Positions 1 through 12,801 of a stretch of DNA of 64,000 nt are shown piece after piece. Source of the stretch: Latrodectus hesperus (Eukaryota > Arthropoda > Arachnida > Araneae > Theridiidae); contig CM075857.1 in the NCBI GenBank assembly GCA_037975125.1, forward strand, positions 47,187,172 through 47,251,171, written 5' to 3'. The notes under the pieces were generated by a model that saw only the letters and a program-made list of their open reading frames with translations, made no database searches and was not told the DNA's origin. Made by a program: the position numbers and the translations under genes. Positions within the stretch are counted from its first letter, which is position 1. Each line of letters begins with the position of its first letter.

Positions 1-3000
1 AATTAGAAAACCTTTTCAAAACCTTTCTTTTCAAAAAAAAGCTTTTACTTTAATATTATTTTTGCACTAGAAGAAAGCTCCAACTTTTATTGTGTAGAAT
101 CCTTTCTTTCGAGAACTTTACTTATTATGTTCTTTAAATTGAAGTAGCGGCGGAATTCAAAACAAACTCAAATGTCGGTTGGACGAGAAGACAAAAATTG
201 CCTCTTGGAAAAACGACAATTGCAAATAGGAGTAAAAGCATCGCTGTTCCATGCGAACGGAAAGACAAGTTGGCGAATGAAATGCTGGCCTTTCTTCCAC
301 AGTTCTGAAAAAGATCTTTAGTCCTCCCAAAGCTATTAAAAATCTTGTTTTGCTCGAAATAGTGGAAGGAAATAAAAAGAACTTTTCTGAAATGAGTTGC
401 AAGAAATTCAATCCGTATCTCCAGAAAAAATAAGATTTTTTTTTCTTTTCAGCTGCTAACGTCCACCTTATTTTATGAGAAAATTTTTTTTTGTTCTGCG
501 AAGTAAAAAATTTGCTGTACTTTATCTCATGTTTTAGGGAATGACACGGTATTTTGACGCCGAAGAAGGAAACATGGTCGTTATAAACTCATTTTTTAAG
601 AGTCGTTATTATTGTATGGTAGTAATAATTTTAAAAGCAGTTTCAGTTACTAAGAGCACAAAATCGTGCTTCATCCAAAATAATTAAATTTTTTAATCAA
701 TTCAAAAGAAATTCACTTGAATATATTAAAATATTTGTTGAAGGAAATAAACGGAATATGATTTTTCTTTAGTGGATAAACGATATAATTTTATATGCGA
801 AAGAAACTGAGAAAAATTGTTTTAAAAAATAATTATATATTATTTTTTGTACTAAATTCTCAATAATTTTGTATCTAATGAGATGTTTGCTTTGAATTTT
901 AATAAATAAAATGAAAAATCATATCTGACAGAAACTCTTCGTTATTTTTAGTGTTGAACTATGAAAAACTTATCTGTTTGATACATTTGTACGTTTTTAT
1001 ATAATTGTATAACTGAATATTTGTCCAATATTTATATCTATTTTTGGGTTTTTTTATATATTATCTTTAAGCACTTAGATTTATATTTTTAATTCTAATA
1101 TTATATAATTTACGAAAATTAATGTGTATATTTGTAAAAATAAATATAATTTTACATTGATGTGTGAAGTTATTTTTTTACAATTATATTATATAATTTT
1201 TTATTCATTTTACTCCTAGAAATAAGTTTACATTGCAAATAAAATGTATAAATGTAAGCAACATATAATATTTCTTATAAGTAATTTCTTTAATGATTGA
1301 AGGGAGTGAAAAAACCTGCTTATAAAAATTAGTATAACTCCTTTTCAGTTCTTGTTATATATTTTTCTATAAATCATATATCTTCTAATAAATTTAATTT
1401 TTGCAATTGTTGTTTATTTTAATCCAATAATATTGACAAATATGTTTAATAATTACTAAATATCATTTTGATTTTTAAAAAAAAATTTTCTCACAGAAAA
1501 AACTAGAAATTTACAGTTAAGATAAAAAAAAATTGCTCGGAGTGATATATATATCAGGATAATGTTATGCCTGTGGGCCATTAAGTGATGAGTGTTTAGC
1601 AAATAATTAACGAGTAATGACTGATAAAAGTTATATTGTCAATGTAAAAAAATGTATGTGTTTTCTTTCCGTATTTCAGGTTGTTTTCGACGAATTGCTT
1701 CAGGTAAACGTAGCAAAACATTCAAATAAAGCTCACTTGACTTTCTGGCCTATCGGTAAAAATTCATAATGGCAACACCTCGACAATCAAAGGAAACAAT
1801 CAACCATTATTTTGCTTATTCAGTACAACTTGAACAATTCAAGATGCCACCCTTCGTAACTTTTAATGTTCTTTTAAAATTGCTTGTTGTGTAAAGAAAA
1901 TGATATAAAAACATGTTCAGTAATTTATTTTATGATCCATAAGTTATAACTAAGTATCAAATTTCTCTCTTGATATGTTGATTAGTAATCAAATTGGGTA
2001 ATCGATTAAATTGCTGATCCTCTTGAACACACTTTTTTCCATTGTTGAACATTTTATACTACATAGCTAATACTGTTGTTTCGTAAAACTGTTGTTCATC
2101 AAAAATTTCTTGCAATATTTATAAGTAGCAGAAATTTTATCGCGAAAAAAAATTCAGTATATTTTCTTCGTTCAAGACTTATTCATGTTCCTTTATAACA
2201 TAAGATATATTAAAAAATTAACAGAATTAATTTTTTTCATAATAAACTGATTTATTTTCCTAAGATAAATTAATTGCCTTTTCTGAATGTTTTCAAATTT
2301 TTATTGACATTATAAAACTTTGTTATAAGTTTGCTGTTGATATCTAATACAGAGGAATTTGACTTCTGCAAAAGTAATGCATCAAGACTATTCTATCAAG
2401 AGCATTCCTATTAAATTTTATCTATAGTGGTGCATTAACTATAATTTCAGTTTCTTTTCCGTATTTGGTTGGCTTTAATTTGGAAAAAGTATTTTTATGC
2501 AACGACTATAAATAGGATTGACGAATTAATTCCTTCTTCTAGTACATCAATCCAGGCTTGTTAATTATCTTTTATATGCTAAATACTGTAAGTAATATCT
2601 AATATTAAATTAGTTGCCACAAAAAACAAATAATATATTCCAAAATAAATTTAAAACTCATTATAATAAAATGTGCATCTACAATTAGTTTTTAATATTT
2701 ATAAGAATATGGTAAAAAATATTTACAAAAGTCCGTAGATAAAAGTCACACAAGCAAAATAGAAATTTAAATATTTTTAATTTCCTCGTTAATTTATATA
2801 GAAAATCAACAGAAAAATCATATTAAGTTTTTAACTATATGTGTAATTTAAGTATTAATTTAAAAAGAAATCAAGTTTGTGTAAAACGCAGAAATAATAT
2901 ATAATTTTTATACTTGCGTATTTTAAATGAGCACTTTAAAAAATTAGTTGAAAATAAAAAATAAAAAAAATAATTGAAAGAGATTTTTTTTTATTTTGTC

Positions 3001-3960
3001 CAAACGGGTTTCGATTGTCACTTAAAATAGAATTGCTTTTTCCTTCTCATTTCTTCGCTAGTTTTATTATTTTCCCTTCGAAATTTTACAACCCTTTTTC
3101 CTGTTTTACGACTGTAAAATTGTTTTTGCTTCCTTTATTTCTCCGTAGATCTCAGCACATTGACACGATATGCGCTTAAAGAATCTATTTCGTCCATGCA
3201 CTGGTGGGGCGAAATCATTTCTCGAGCCCTGGGAACATTAGGAAGGAGGCAAAATATTCATAGGGGAGTACTTTTATATTCGCATATAAACTTCTTTCAT
3301 TTCTTATTCAATCAAATCTCGAAATAGAATTTTTTTCCTGCCAAGGGAGTCCTTCCGACGCTTTATGTGATGAACTCTAAATTTTGGCGAATCTAAGAAA
3401 AAACATGAAATCTAAAATGTACCGAAATTTTGCATATGACTGGAATCCTTTGCATGAGGGTAATAAGAATACTAAGCATTTTCCCCTAAAGATCTTAGGA
3501 ACATCCTTGTAGAATAAAAGCAAATGCGTGTAATATGAATCAAATTCAAAAATACATTTTACAAAATAAAAATGTACAACATAATTGACAATAATGCGGT
3601 GATATAACTGAAATTTTTGAATAAGTGATGTTAACAGAAACAGAAAAATTTGGTCTCAAAAAAAGTTACGATGAAATCAACACAATTTTTAATTACTTTA
3701 GAATATTAATAGAGATTCTTGGCTGTTTTGGATTAATTCTGCCATAAGTGTCTTTCCATTCTGAATAAGTACATATTAAAAAGTAAAACCAATTATTTGA
3801 TTAGTTAAGTAAAAAACAAATAGAAAAAGTGATCATTATGCCCTATTTGACTATTTCTTCTTTCAAAATATAGTCTTCCTATCAAACTCAGAGGAAATTT
3901 GCCAAATGCTTCTGGTACTATTTATGAGACAAGACACTTTTAGACATAATGGCTGCTGTA
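1..3960. other. AT-rich noncoding stretch
   Basis: No supported gene. The only open frames are short and unlike any family I know. A slightly GC-richer patch lies at about 3000-3400. I see no terminal repeats or transposase remnants here. Confidence 0.6.
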
Positions 3961-3974
3961 AATGTGTTGACCAA

Positions 3975-4330
3975 GTGGGGAAGAATACTGCCAACCTAGT
4001 CCTTGCGTGTCGTAAGAAGCGACTAAACACCCAGTGTCCGAGGGTATAGGTAAGCCCCCTACTTCCTAAAGGTTTATAAATAGGAAAGCCTGGTCCACCA
4101 GGCTAGGGGTAACTTCCTCATCTAGTAAAAACTACTAGTTTTGAAAGACACACTACATAATTCAAGACGAATTCATGGTCATGACTTGGAAAGATTGAGA
4201 ATAAAGTTAACTTCAATTTTCAGATTGGAATTTGGAATGTTAGATCAATGTTATTGATTGGGAAAATGTTGTAAACTTTAGAAGTCAGAAAGTATTGATC
4301 GTCATTCTAAATATCATAGATTCGAACTAA
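3975..4330 (+). mobile_element. Decayed non-LTR retrotransposon (LINE), 5' part with endonuclease start
   Basis: At 4224 the + strand reads IGIWNVRSM, the hallmark opening of the apurinic-like endonuclease domain of non-LTR retrotransposon ORF2 (family knowledge). A stop follows at 4272-4274. A shifted frame then gives TLEVRKY, which fits the expected continuation of that domain after an indel. The preceding segment (about 3975-4170) is GC-richer, includes the palindrome GCCTGG-TCCA-CCAGGC, and resembles a LINE 5' leader. No intact catalytic endonuclease or reverse transcriptase domain follows, so this is a dead, truncated copy. The clade cannot be fixed from so little protein. Confidence 0.45.
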
Positions 4331-4985
4331 AGCTGATTGTATCGTGTAAGCAATGATTGTTCATACCATCACAAAAATGTAAGGCACTTGTGCAATCAGA
4401 TGACGTGCATTGTATACATTGAAAGTCTCTACAATCGTATATGACCATCAGAATATTGCAAGCACAACCAAAACTCGTCTGAAACAATGCCATTCTGCCA
4501 CTCTTGTATCTAGTTTAGTCGTTGGGTTTATCAAAATTGCCCTTTGTTTTTAAACTGCACCCTCAAGGGAAACCAAAGGAATGATTCCATGATAAGCCAA
4601 ACGTCGTCGCGCTGTAATAGCGGGTACTAGACGTGTAAGTGGGTTTTACTTTGGCACCGGTCCCACGGAAGAGCATAGTAAAAAAAAACGTTTCCTAAAA
4701 CCAAAAATAAGAGGAAACTCCACACTCCCCACATGAGGACAATGAAAAACTTTATGTATAACAACTTGTTACACAAACCGAAGAGAACAGTAACTCACTA
4801 CAGCGTAATAATGATGATGAAAACCTTGTCCCTGTCGGTATATAAAGTAAATTAAAAGGATGATATGATGAATTAAAGAGTCCAAAGAGTTCAGCCGGAT
4901 CAAATCAAAAGAGAACCAGACTAAACATAGCTTCAAAAACTGAGTCCGAGAACTCCACTTTCTGGTAACAGTGGGAACCAGTGAG
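4331..4985. other. Repeat-like stretch between two LINE relics
   Basis: GC is higher than in the surrounding DNA and no coding similarity is recognised. The part next to 4986 may be the 3' untranslated region of the minus-strand LINE relic. The rest may be residual LINE sequence or an unrelated repeat. Confidence 0.35.
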
Positions 4986-5500
4986 TTACCTGGACACCAT
5001 AATTTTGTTCTCATTATAGGAGATATAACAAAAATGTTTCATTACTATTGCACGGGATATTGGGTTTGAAAATACTGTATGAACATCAATTTCTTGAAAA
5101 TTGTGAGGAAGAGATCGCCTGAAGTCCATAACCAGTGGACATTTATAGAAGTAATGCGAACTCTCCACTTCTGACTCACCACAGGCACAAATAACAGATC
5201 TGCTTCAAAAATCTGAGAAAGTAGGTTGGGAAACTGCCATGATTTGTGAGAAGCTGCAACAGATAACTATTGGACCAGTTCCTCCTAACACTCACATTCG
5301 TGACCAATGCATGTGTAAAACTACCTGGACTAACAATCGTTAAATCCCAACGGGACTGCCATAGCACCATCAGGTGTTTTTCCAGTCCTCTCACACAACT
5401 GAGTGATCCTAAATGGAAACTCACGGGAGCCCTACAGCCGTCTTTGGGGCGGAACACACAAGTTCGTTACCACGTGGGCTTTAAACCAACAAAATTGAAA
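4986..5500 (-). pseudogene. Decayed non-LTR retrotransposon ORF2, RNase H end and C-terminus
   Basis: Read on the minus strand, 5488-5471 encodes WFKAHV, matching the conserved end of the RNase H domain in I/R1/LOA-type LINEs. Further on come WQSRWD, then LLTNHGSFPTYFLRF, the conserved C-terminal block of these ORF2 proteins. A cysteine/histidine cluster (CLCGESEVESSHYFYKC, CxCG-x7-H-x4-C spacing) and NPISRAIVMKH near the end also fit. A frameshift separates WFKAHV from the next block. A second one at about 5178, apparently a one-base loss, splits the Cys cluster (CYLC-LW-stop against GESEVESS). The reading frame ends at 4986-4988. The RT and endonuclease domains are absent. The product would be nuclear/RNP-associated in a live element, but this copy is inactive. 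The clade assignment is inference. Confidence 0.65.
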
Positions 5501-8500
5501 ATTGGCACCATAGAGACTAAACGTGTAATAAATAAACTCATTTTTTTAATTAATGGCCCGTGATATGGTCATACAGTTTCTATGGTTCATCATGAAAGAC
5601 CATTGAAATCCCGCATGCATTTAATATGACCTTCAGCTGCTCATCAATTCCATGAACAATAAGAGGGGCAACTTCAAGAAATGAAAATCCACATATACTC
5701 GATAGACAACGATCTAGTATATATCGAATTCTAATATTTTTTGTAAACATTTCTTATTCCTATACAGGGTATTACATAATATTCTGAGAAAACGTCAGCC
5801 TTACAAAACAATTTTCGAATGAAAAGTCCGTTGCATAACTTACTTTTTATACAATACTTGAAATGTCGTTTCTCTGTTGCCTCATCCAAATAAACTGAAA
5901 TGCTTATCAATTGTATATATTCTAAAGTCATTTCAAGTAATTTCGACTTTTGTAAGATCCATTTTTCCTGAATCAACAATTTCATTGGCCAGCAGTGTAT
6001 AATTGAAACTAAAATTTAAAAGCAAATTAAGCTACACATCTTCTTAAATAAATATTTTTTGTAGTTGAAACATCAGATTTAAATTATTCTACTTTCCTGT
6101 ACAAATTGCTTTTAATAAAACCATCTGGTCAATTCAAGTGTATTTTGTAGAATGTACGAAAAAGTACCAAAAACCGTTAATCTAAATTCTAACACATTTT
6201 GAAAACATTATTGTTAATTTTGCATAGCATTTCTTGAAACGGGAACATCACAAGTCACAATTATTCAATCGGTTACCATAGAAACGTAAAGCTCAGTGAG
6301 GTTTCCTTGGTTACATATGATAAAAATCATTGATTCGATCACAATTTAAAAGAAACTAATGCAAAGAAATTGTCTGAAAGCTTTACTTTGTAATTTTATT
6401 TAGAATTAAATGAAACCTTAATCATTTATATTAGTCATGAACATTCAATTATATTTAATGAAAAGTTTTGTGGACACCGAAAAAATTGTTTGCATTAGCA
6501 TTTTGAAGAAAAAAAGGACTTCAGAAATATTTTAATTGAAATTTTGTTGATAATAATTAAAGAAAAATTTGACTCACCAATCTGGAATGTTTTCAGCATT
6601 AACGAAATATAAAGATAAATGGATTTTATTATTATTTTATCTTAATTCAATTATCACTTTCTAAAGTCCTAAAACTCAGTTGAATAAATATACTTTACCA
6701 TGATTTCATCTAAAATAAACAATGCATTTTCAATTAAATTTCGTCTTAATTTAAATACATTAAAATGTAACGGCATTAAATCAAAGTAATTCCCTAATTC
6801 AACTCATTGGTCTGAATTGTCACCTAATTCGAAGCTCGGACCCACTTAAGAAGGTGTGGTTTAGGATCGCTCATTAGGTGCACGGTATTCAAATAAATGA
6901 TCCCAATTGTAATTATCAGCTAAAACTGTCGGAATTAGTCATTTAAGTAAACTCATTAAAAGTACTTTATTCCATCAAAGTGGAGATTTCAGATTGTGAC
7001 GTACTACTTGTGGAAAGGTTTCAGACAGAAAGATAGCATTTCAAATGTATGTATATACAACTAGCTGTCTTAATGTTATAATTTTGTTTAGTTTTGCCGA
7101 TGCATTTTTCTTTACTTATTTTAATGGAAAAAGGGAATGGATAGTTATTTAAAGTTGCTGAATCTCTTTGTTATATTATTTCATCGCTACTTTAGAATTT
7201 AGTAGATATTTAATTGGAATTCAATAGTTTATTTACTTGTTAAAAGATTACAAAAAAGTTCTTTAATTTCCAAATTTAAATTTAAATTCATTTGTATTTA
7301 CTAATTTTGCATTTATGCCAAAATTAAAATAACGTAAAAATTTTTATTTCTCACAAGAAAATTTTAATCAATGATAAAAATCTCCTGATATGCAACATAT
7401 ACAACTGATAAGTGTTTTTTAATGTCATTTCAAAAATAGGAAAATAAAAAACATTGCTCGTGAATTTGTTAGAAAATCATAGAATTTCTCGGTGAATAGA
7501 AAAAAAAATATTCCTGGCTTCCCTGGATAGCAGCTGCGACACTTTTCTTCTTGTTACCAGACCTGAACATTTCTCAGCTTATCTAGACAGTCTGAAATTT
7601 CGCATTTTCCCTTTTTTCCTCTTTATACGTAAAACCAAATGTTTAACTATCTATAATGACAAAATCAAATGTTTTTCATTTAGAATCAACTCTGCATTCG
7701 TGTTCTTAGAATATAATGTGTATAGATACAAAATGGCCATGGACCTAATGGTATCGTAGCCAATTGTATGTGCATTGGAAATAAATAAATATCGTTTTTT
7801 TTCATTTTTCCAATAATATAATTTAAAATGACTTTAAATTATAATACCTAATAATTTAAACAGTTGTAGTGAAAAGTTATAAGGTATTTTGATTATTAAT
7901 AACTATAAAATACAAATACGGAAATTTCAAATGAAAACTTTTAATCATGGAACTTTTAACATTATTTAGTATGACTTCACTGTGTCAATTTCAGTATTAT
8001 ACATTTTTCTCTGTAAAACGCAGCATAAAATAATTGCAAAATAAATTTCGATCAAAATATTTCCAATGCAAAGAAGAAAAATGTACATTCATGCTGCGAC
8101 ATAGACTTTCTCACGGTGATTTTCAAACAAAATGGATAAATGAATAATATTTCCAATGGTTAGATTCGCTGAATCAGACCTCCGTTGCCATTTTCCTTTA
8201 ACAACAAAATTCTCTGCGCTGTTCTCACGGATATTTCATCTGTCACATATTAATGTTGTTATTATTCGATACAGCGCTGATTGTCTGTTGGCACTAATTA
8301 TTCTATGCCAAAATCTTAGATTCAGCCCTGTTTAAGAATAAAACTTATTATTTTATGGGATATTTATCTTTAGATTTTTTCCTCATTCCACAATATTTTA
8401 GACTGAGAAATGTTATTTACTTAGTAATTTCGAAAATGAAAATGCCTTGAGTTCAATTCAATTATCATTTTGTTATTTAATGACAGTTCATTGCGTCATG

Positions 8501-10288
8501 GGATTCCATCAAACAAATTCTCGGGTGAATATCTTGAGTACAATCGAGGACGCTTGCACTCCTCACTAAGGTAAAAAATAAACAAAATAGAATATTCAAA
8601 TAGCATTATCATATATGATTCTTGTATAATGTGTAATTATGCTAAATATATCTACTAGCAACGATGATAATTAATATTATAGAGTGTTAATCATCATCGC
8701 TGCCAACAGGTGGCATATTTTTGGAATAATTAAGATGCTTTTTCTGCACAAAGGTTTTCTTGTAGATGTTCATTGATTTCGCGCTTTGGATATCTTATTT
8801 TCGTTTAAGATGGGCATTTAGTGGCCAAGAATGATCCAATTTTTTGATTGCAAGTTTAGTTCATAATGAGCAGTAGAGAACGATGAGCCAAAAAGAACGA
8901 ATCCTTATTCAAGTTCCCTGAAGTATGAAAAGAAAGAGATCCAATTGCACGAGGAATCTGCCCTTTTTATTGGTGAAAACATATTTTAAAGTGATCAGAG
9001 AGAAACTAATTATCTTCAATCTTCTTTAATTACTGTATTAAGGATATGTCTAATAATAATCATTTCATCTTGACCAGGACTATTGAACTTAAAGATTATA
9101 AAAGATATAACGCAAGGTTAAGCAACATGATCATTCCTATCATCATCTAATATGTATTGTCTTTTTTAGACTGTCATATGCGAAGACAGTAGATAATGTG
9201 AAAGTAGAATAGCGATGTGGCGAGTGCATTAAAATTTGCAATACTATATTAATAACATCTTTATTAAATTCATGCGTGAGAGAATGGTAGAAATATAATA
9301 ATGCATGCACATAAATCAGTGGATTAAATGCATACTTACTATAATTTCAATTGATTCATGAGCTAATAGAGCTAAAGGTCTACCAGTCATTGCCTCAACA
9401 GTGAATAGCATACCACTCTAATGATTGAAATTCAAGTTAAATTACCAAATTGGACATTAATCAGAAATTCAATCACAGCATCCTTAGTAAAATTGCACAT
9501 AGATTTTTAGAAAACTTATAAGCGAAAAGATAAATTATTATGTTATTGTATCAATTTAATGAAGCAGTTATATACAGTTTAGATGAAATGACTCAACAAT
9601 TAAATTATATTAGAAGAAAGCTCTCAGCGTACTTTGATAACCTATTATATTTGTTCATCATATATAAAAAAATTTTCGATTCAGATATTTCATTTATTTC
9701 TAATACCAGCAAATGACATAGGTTTGTATATAAAATAAAAATAGAGTATATTTTCAGTTACATTTAATAATATGAATCAAATAATATTCAATGATTAAAA
9801 TGAATTTTGATTTTGCTTTAATTGTTTTTAACTTATTTAATTTAAAATATTAAAAATAAGAAGCTTTAATTTATAAAATCGGACTGGAACTATATTTCTC
9901 TTAAGGCCTTCTGATTAACAAAATATTTAAAATAAATATTTAATAAAAAATTTGATCGTTATTTTTTATTAATTATTAATCGTTAGTAAAAAATTAAATC
10001 GTTAATAAAAAATTTGACATTTAATTAAACGTAATAAATTTTAGGGACTTACTGGAAGTAGATATTGACAGGGAATTAAAGAATGCAAAAGAAAAGCGAA
10101 ATTTATATCCTATGTGAAAAAGAAACAAAATAACACCAATAATGATAGAAAGGTGAAAGTCTTCTTCAATAACACATGTACTCCTTCTTCTTGTAAAACA
10201 TAAAATGACACTTTTATTTCTGATATTAATCAACCATATGAGAAAACATCAAATTATGAGCAACGGAAGTAATAGAACTTTCTAGAAT
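5501..10288. other. AT-rich noncoding stretch
   Basis: No gene supported. It includes two X-box-like sites (6272-6314), a hairpin at 8658-8703 and a slightly GC-richer patch at about 8150-8330. The open frame at 5731-5985 on the minus strand has no recognisable domain. Confidence 0.5.
8658..8703. repeat. Imperfect hairpin, 17-bp arms
   Basis: GCAACGATGATAATTAA (8658-8674) faces TTAATCATCATCGCTGC (8687-8703). The arms pair at 15 of 17 positions, and the two mismatches would be G-U or A-C type in RNA. The loop is 12 nt. It could be a short fold-back relic or chance. No host gene context is visible. Confidence 0.4.
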
Positions 10289-10553
10289 AGAAAGAACAGG
10301 TGCCGTATAATCCAAAATGCCAAATTCTGAGTTTGGAGATTTTTTTGCGGATTTTCTCATGTATCTGGCAACCTCGCTTTTATTAAGTCATAGATATGGA
10401 GTCCTATAGGAATTATGCAGAAAATTCTATTTTGGTAACCTTAGTATTTACGTCATCGCTCATATCATGATACAGCACCTTGGCAACATTTCTTCATCAC
10501 CAAAAAAATTCAGAACTCGGAATCATGGATTATACGGCACCTGTGCTCTTTCT
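10289..10553. mobile_element. Fold-back MITE-like element with long terminal inverted repeats
   Basis: The left end (AGAAAGAACAGGTGCCGTAT from 10289) is repeated inverted at the right end, which reads GGATTATACGGCACCTGTGC and finishes CTCTTTCT at 10553. The arms stay alignable for about 90 bp with mismatches and small indels (ATAATCC, TTCTGA, TTTTTTTG and TGGCAAC are shared). Total length is 265 bp. No transposase is encoded; the 61-residue open frame over the right arm is a by-product. Non-autonomous DNA transposons of this shape are mobilised in trans by a transposase recognising the ends (family knowledge). I could not assign a superfamily or a definite target-site duplication. Confidence 0.65.
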
Positions 10554-11094
10554 ACCAAGTACCTGCAAATATTTTCCATATTTCTTACAAATGTGAGAAG
10601 TACTTTGTTAAGAGACAAATGTAGCATGTTAATTCGATCAACGATGCTGTAGAAATGTAGCTGAAAATTTAATTTGGTCTCAGCTTTTGAGAATTAGTCC
10701 TATCTACCACATTTACTGTCACTGTTAATATGAAATTAATAAATTAATTAATCTTCTGAATAAAAATAATAATTATAATATATTTCTGTAAATATGTTTT
10801 ATATTCTTCCGATATTCAAAAAAGTATTTTCCAAAATGTTCTACCTGATTATTTTAAGAATTTTAATCTTTATATATTCTTTTAATCAAGCATTTTTATT
10901 TTCTCGTTGATTGATACATTTTTTCTGGATATTTTGTTTGTCCTTATAATTTTAAAAGTGTAAATTCATCCGTAATATAACAAAGATAAAATATTTATAT
11001 CTACTTCAACATGAAAAAGCGAATGATAAAAAGCAGAAAGTGGTCTCAAGACAGTTTGGCAGTTTGAATACTTCCATGAAAGCATTCATTCATT
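10554..11094. other. AT-rich noncoding stretch
   Basis: No supported gene or repeat. Confidence 0.5.
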
Positions 11095-11270
11095 TGTTCC
11101 ATAGGAGAAAAACTGAGATCATTATAATCACTCATCTAACGGATGTCTATACAAAAATGTGAAAAGCAACATCCATCTCCTTTTACTCTCAGTGATTGAG
11201 ATCAAACCTATGACTTTACTCCGAAAAGCATGATCCTACCTATAAGTTATAGTGGACCTAACAAATTTTC
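11095..11270 (-). mobile_element. Decayed tRNA-derived SINE, family B copy 1
   Basis: Read on the minus strand, a degenerate B-box (AGGTTTGATCTC, about 11205) lies in a segment that aligns along its length with the clearer copy at 56230-56390. Shared landmarks are GAGAT(A/G)GATGTTGCT and the following (A)CATC(T/C)GTT. The pol III A-box end is eroded. It is non-coding and, if the family is real, depended on a LINE for mobility. Confidence 0.5.
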
Positions 11271-11495
11271 AAATTTAATAGAAATTTTAATTTTAGAATA
11301 AAGAAAGAATATAATTATAAGTAAAGTATTTCTTTCTTTCTTTAATCGATTTCCCAGATCAAAACATAAATTTTAAATTTTAACCCAACTCAAAGAAATT
11401 AATTATATTCTATTATAAGTATTTTACTGAAATTCCAACTAGACACTGGGAAATAAGGAATTTGTGAATAAACACAAGTGCTTTTTCTTGATGTT

Positions 11496-11524
11496 TCAAT
11501 CATCAATGATAAGTTGATGATTGA
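11496..11524. repeat. Short perfect hairpin, 11-bp arms
   Basis: TCAATCATCAA (11496-11506) and TTGATGATTGA (11514-11524) are exact inverse complements around a 7-nt loop. No adjacent gene explains it. Confidence 0.35.
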
Positions 11525-12757
11525 TCAATATCAGTAATGCTAATCATATTTTCAAAACATGGCTGTTGAGACAGTGTTTTATAATTTATCCTAAAATAGT
11601 TTACTATCAGCATTAACATTTCCCTACATTTCAGAAGACAATTAATTAGTGTAAACAACTTTATTTAAATATATATGAAAAAATACGTATATTACTTAAG
11701 CTGCTACCATTTGAATTCATATGTATTATATTATGTCATATGTCTTACTTATATTTGGTATACTATATTCCATTAAATATTAACTTCAGAGCATGAATTT
11801 TATAATTAATTTTGTTTATAATATGTATAGCGTTTTTAAGCATTTTAATTAAAATCTCAACATTAAATTATTTTAAATAAGTAACGCGTGCGTGATTCAA
11901 CATAATTAAATAATGATAAAATCAAACTATTTAAATGAGTCACAAAGAATATCCTTAGAAATCTAGTCAGTAAAGAAATTATAAAAAAGAGGAAGACAAA
12001 AATGCTTACAGTTCGTGATAACTGAAATTTTTTTAAAGAACTGTAAAAGAATATTACTATTTTATCTAAATCCAAAAACAAATCAGGAGTTATTTGGGTA
12101 TTGAAAGTAAAATAGACATTAATATTAATAAAGTCTTAAATTTGCGAATATTTTTTAAAAGAAATATTTTACTGAAAAAGGTTTCAAACACATGTATAAC
12201 CAACCAGACATTTTAGTCAAACTACTGAATAGATTTCTGCAATTTAATAAGGTAAAACAAATTTCAATTTAAATGTTTTTGATGGAATCAAGAGTGTTAG
12301 TTGTAAGGCTTAATGAAGAAGTTGACTCAACTTGGCAATCAGGGAAATAAATGTTTTTTTTTTTTTTTTGGATGTATAAGAAGTAACGTGTAAACAAACA
12401 AACATAAAATACAGTGACATAAATTAAGGTGAAAAATACTTTGAATCTGAACTTTCCATTTGAAGGTTGAGCGTGGGATAAAGGCTATAAAGATAATTAT
12501 TGTTGTATCATTAAGATAAAGCAACAGCGGCTATCGATAAGAATAACCTCAGAATGAAAAACTACTTTCATAATGGAAATATATTCCCGTTTTACCCCAT
12601 GCCAATATAATACCCAGATCTCAATATAAAAAATTACTCGGATTTGATGACTTGACATCGAAGAAGAAACACGAGGAAGTATAAAAATGTTATTGTAAGG
12701 ATTTTCGATGATTACAGTCATAATTTAAGAAGGATTTTGAACATTTTTAAAAAATAT

Positions 12758-12759
<2 letters not shown>
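11525..12759. other. AT-rich noncoding stretch with a T homopolymer
   Basis: No supported gene. A run of about 17 T lies near 12353-12369. The minus-strand open frames at 11863-12081 and 12339-12721 show no domain and look like chance frames. Confidence 0.5.

Positions 12760-12798
<39 letters not shown>
12760..12798. repeat. (TA)n microsatellite
   Basis: Uninterrupted TA dinucleotide array of about 39 bp. Confidence 0.97.
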
Positions 12799-12801
<3 letters not shown>

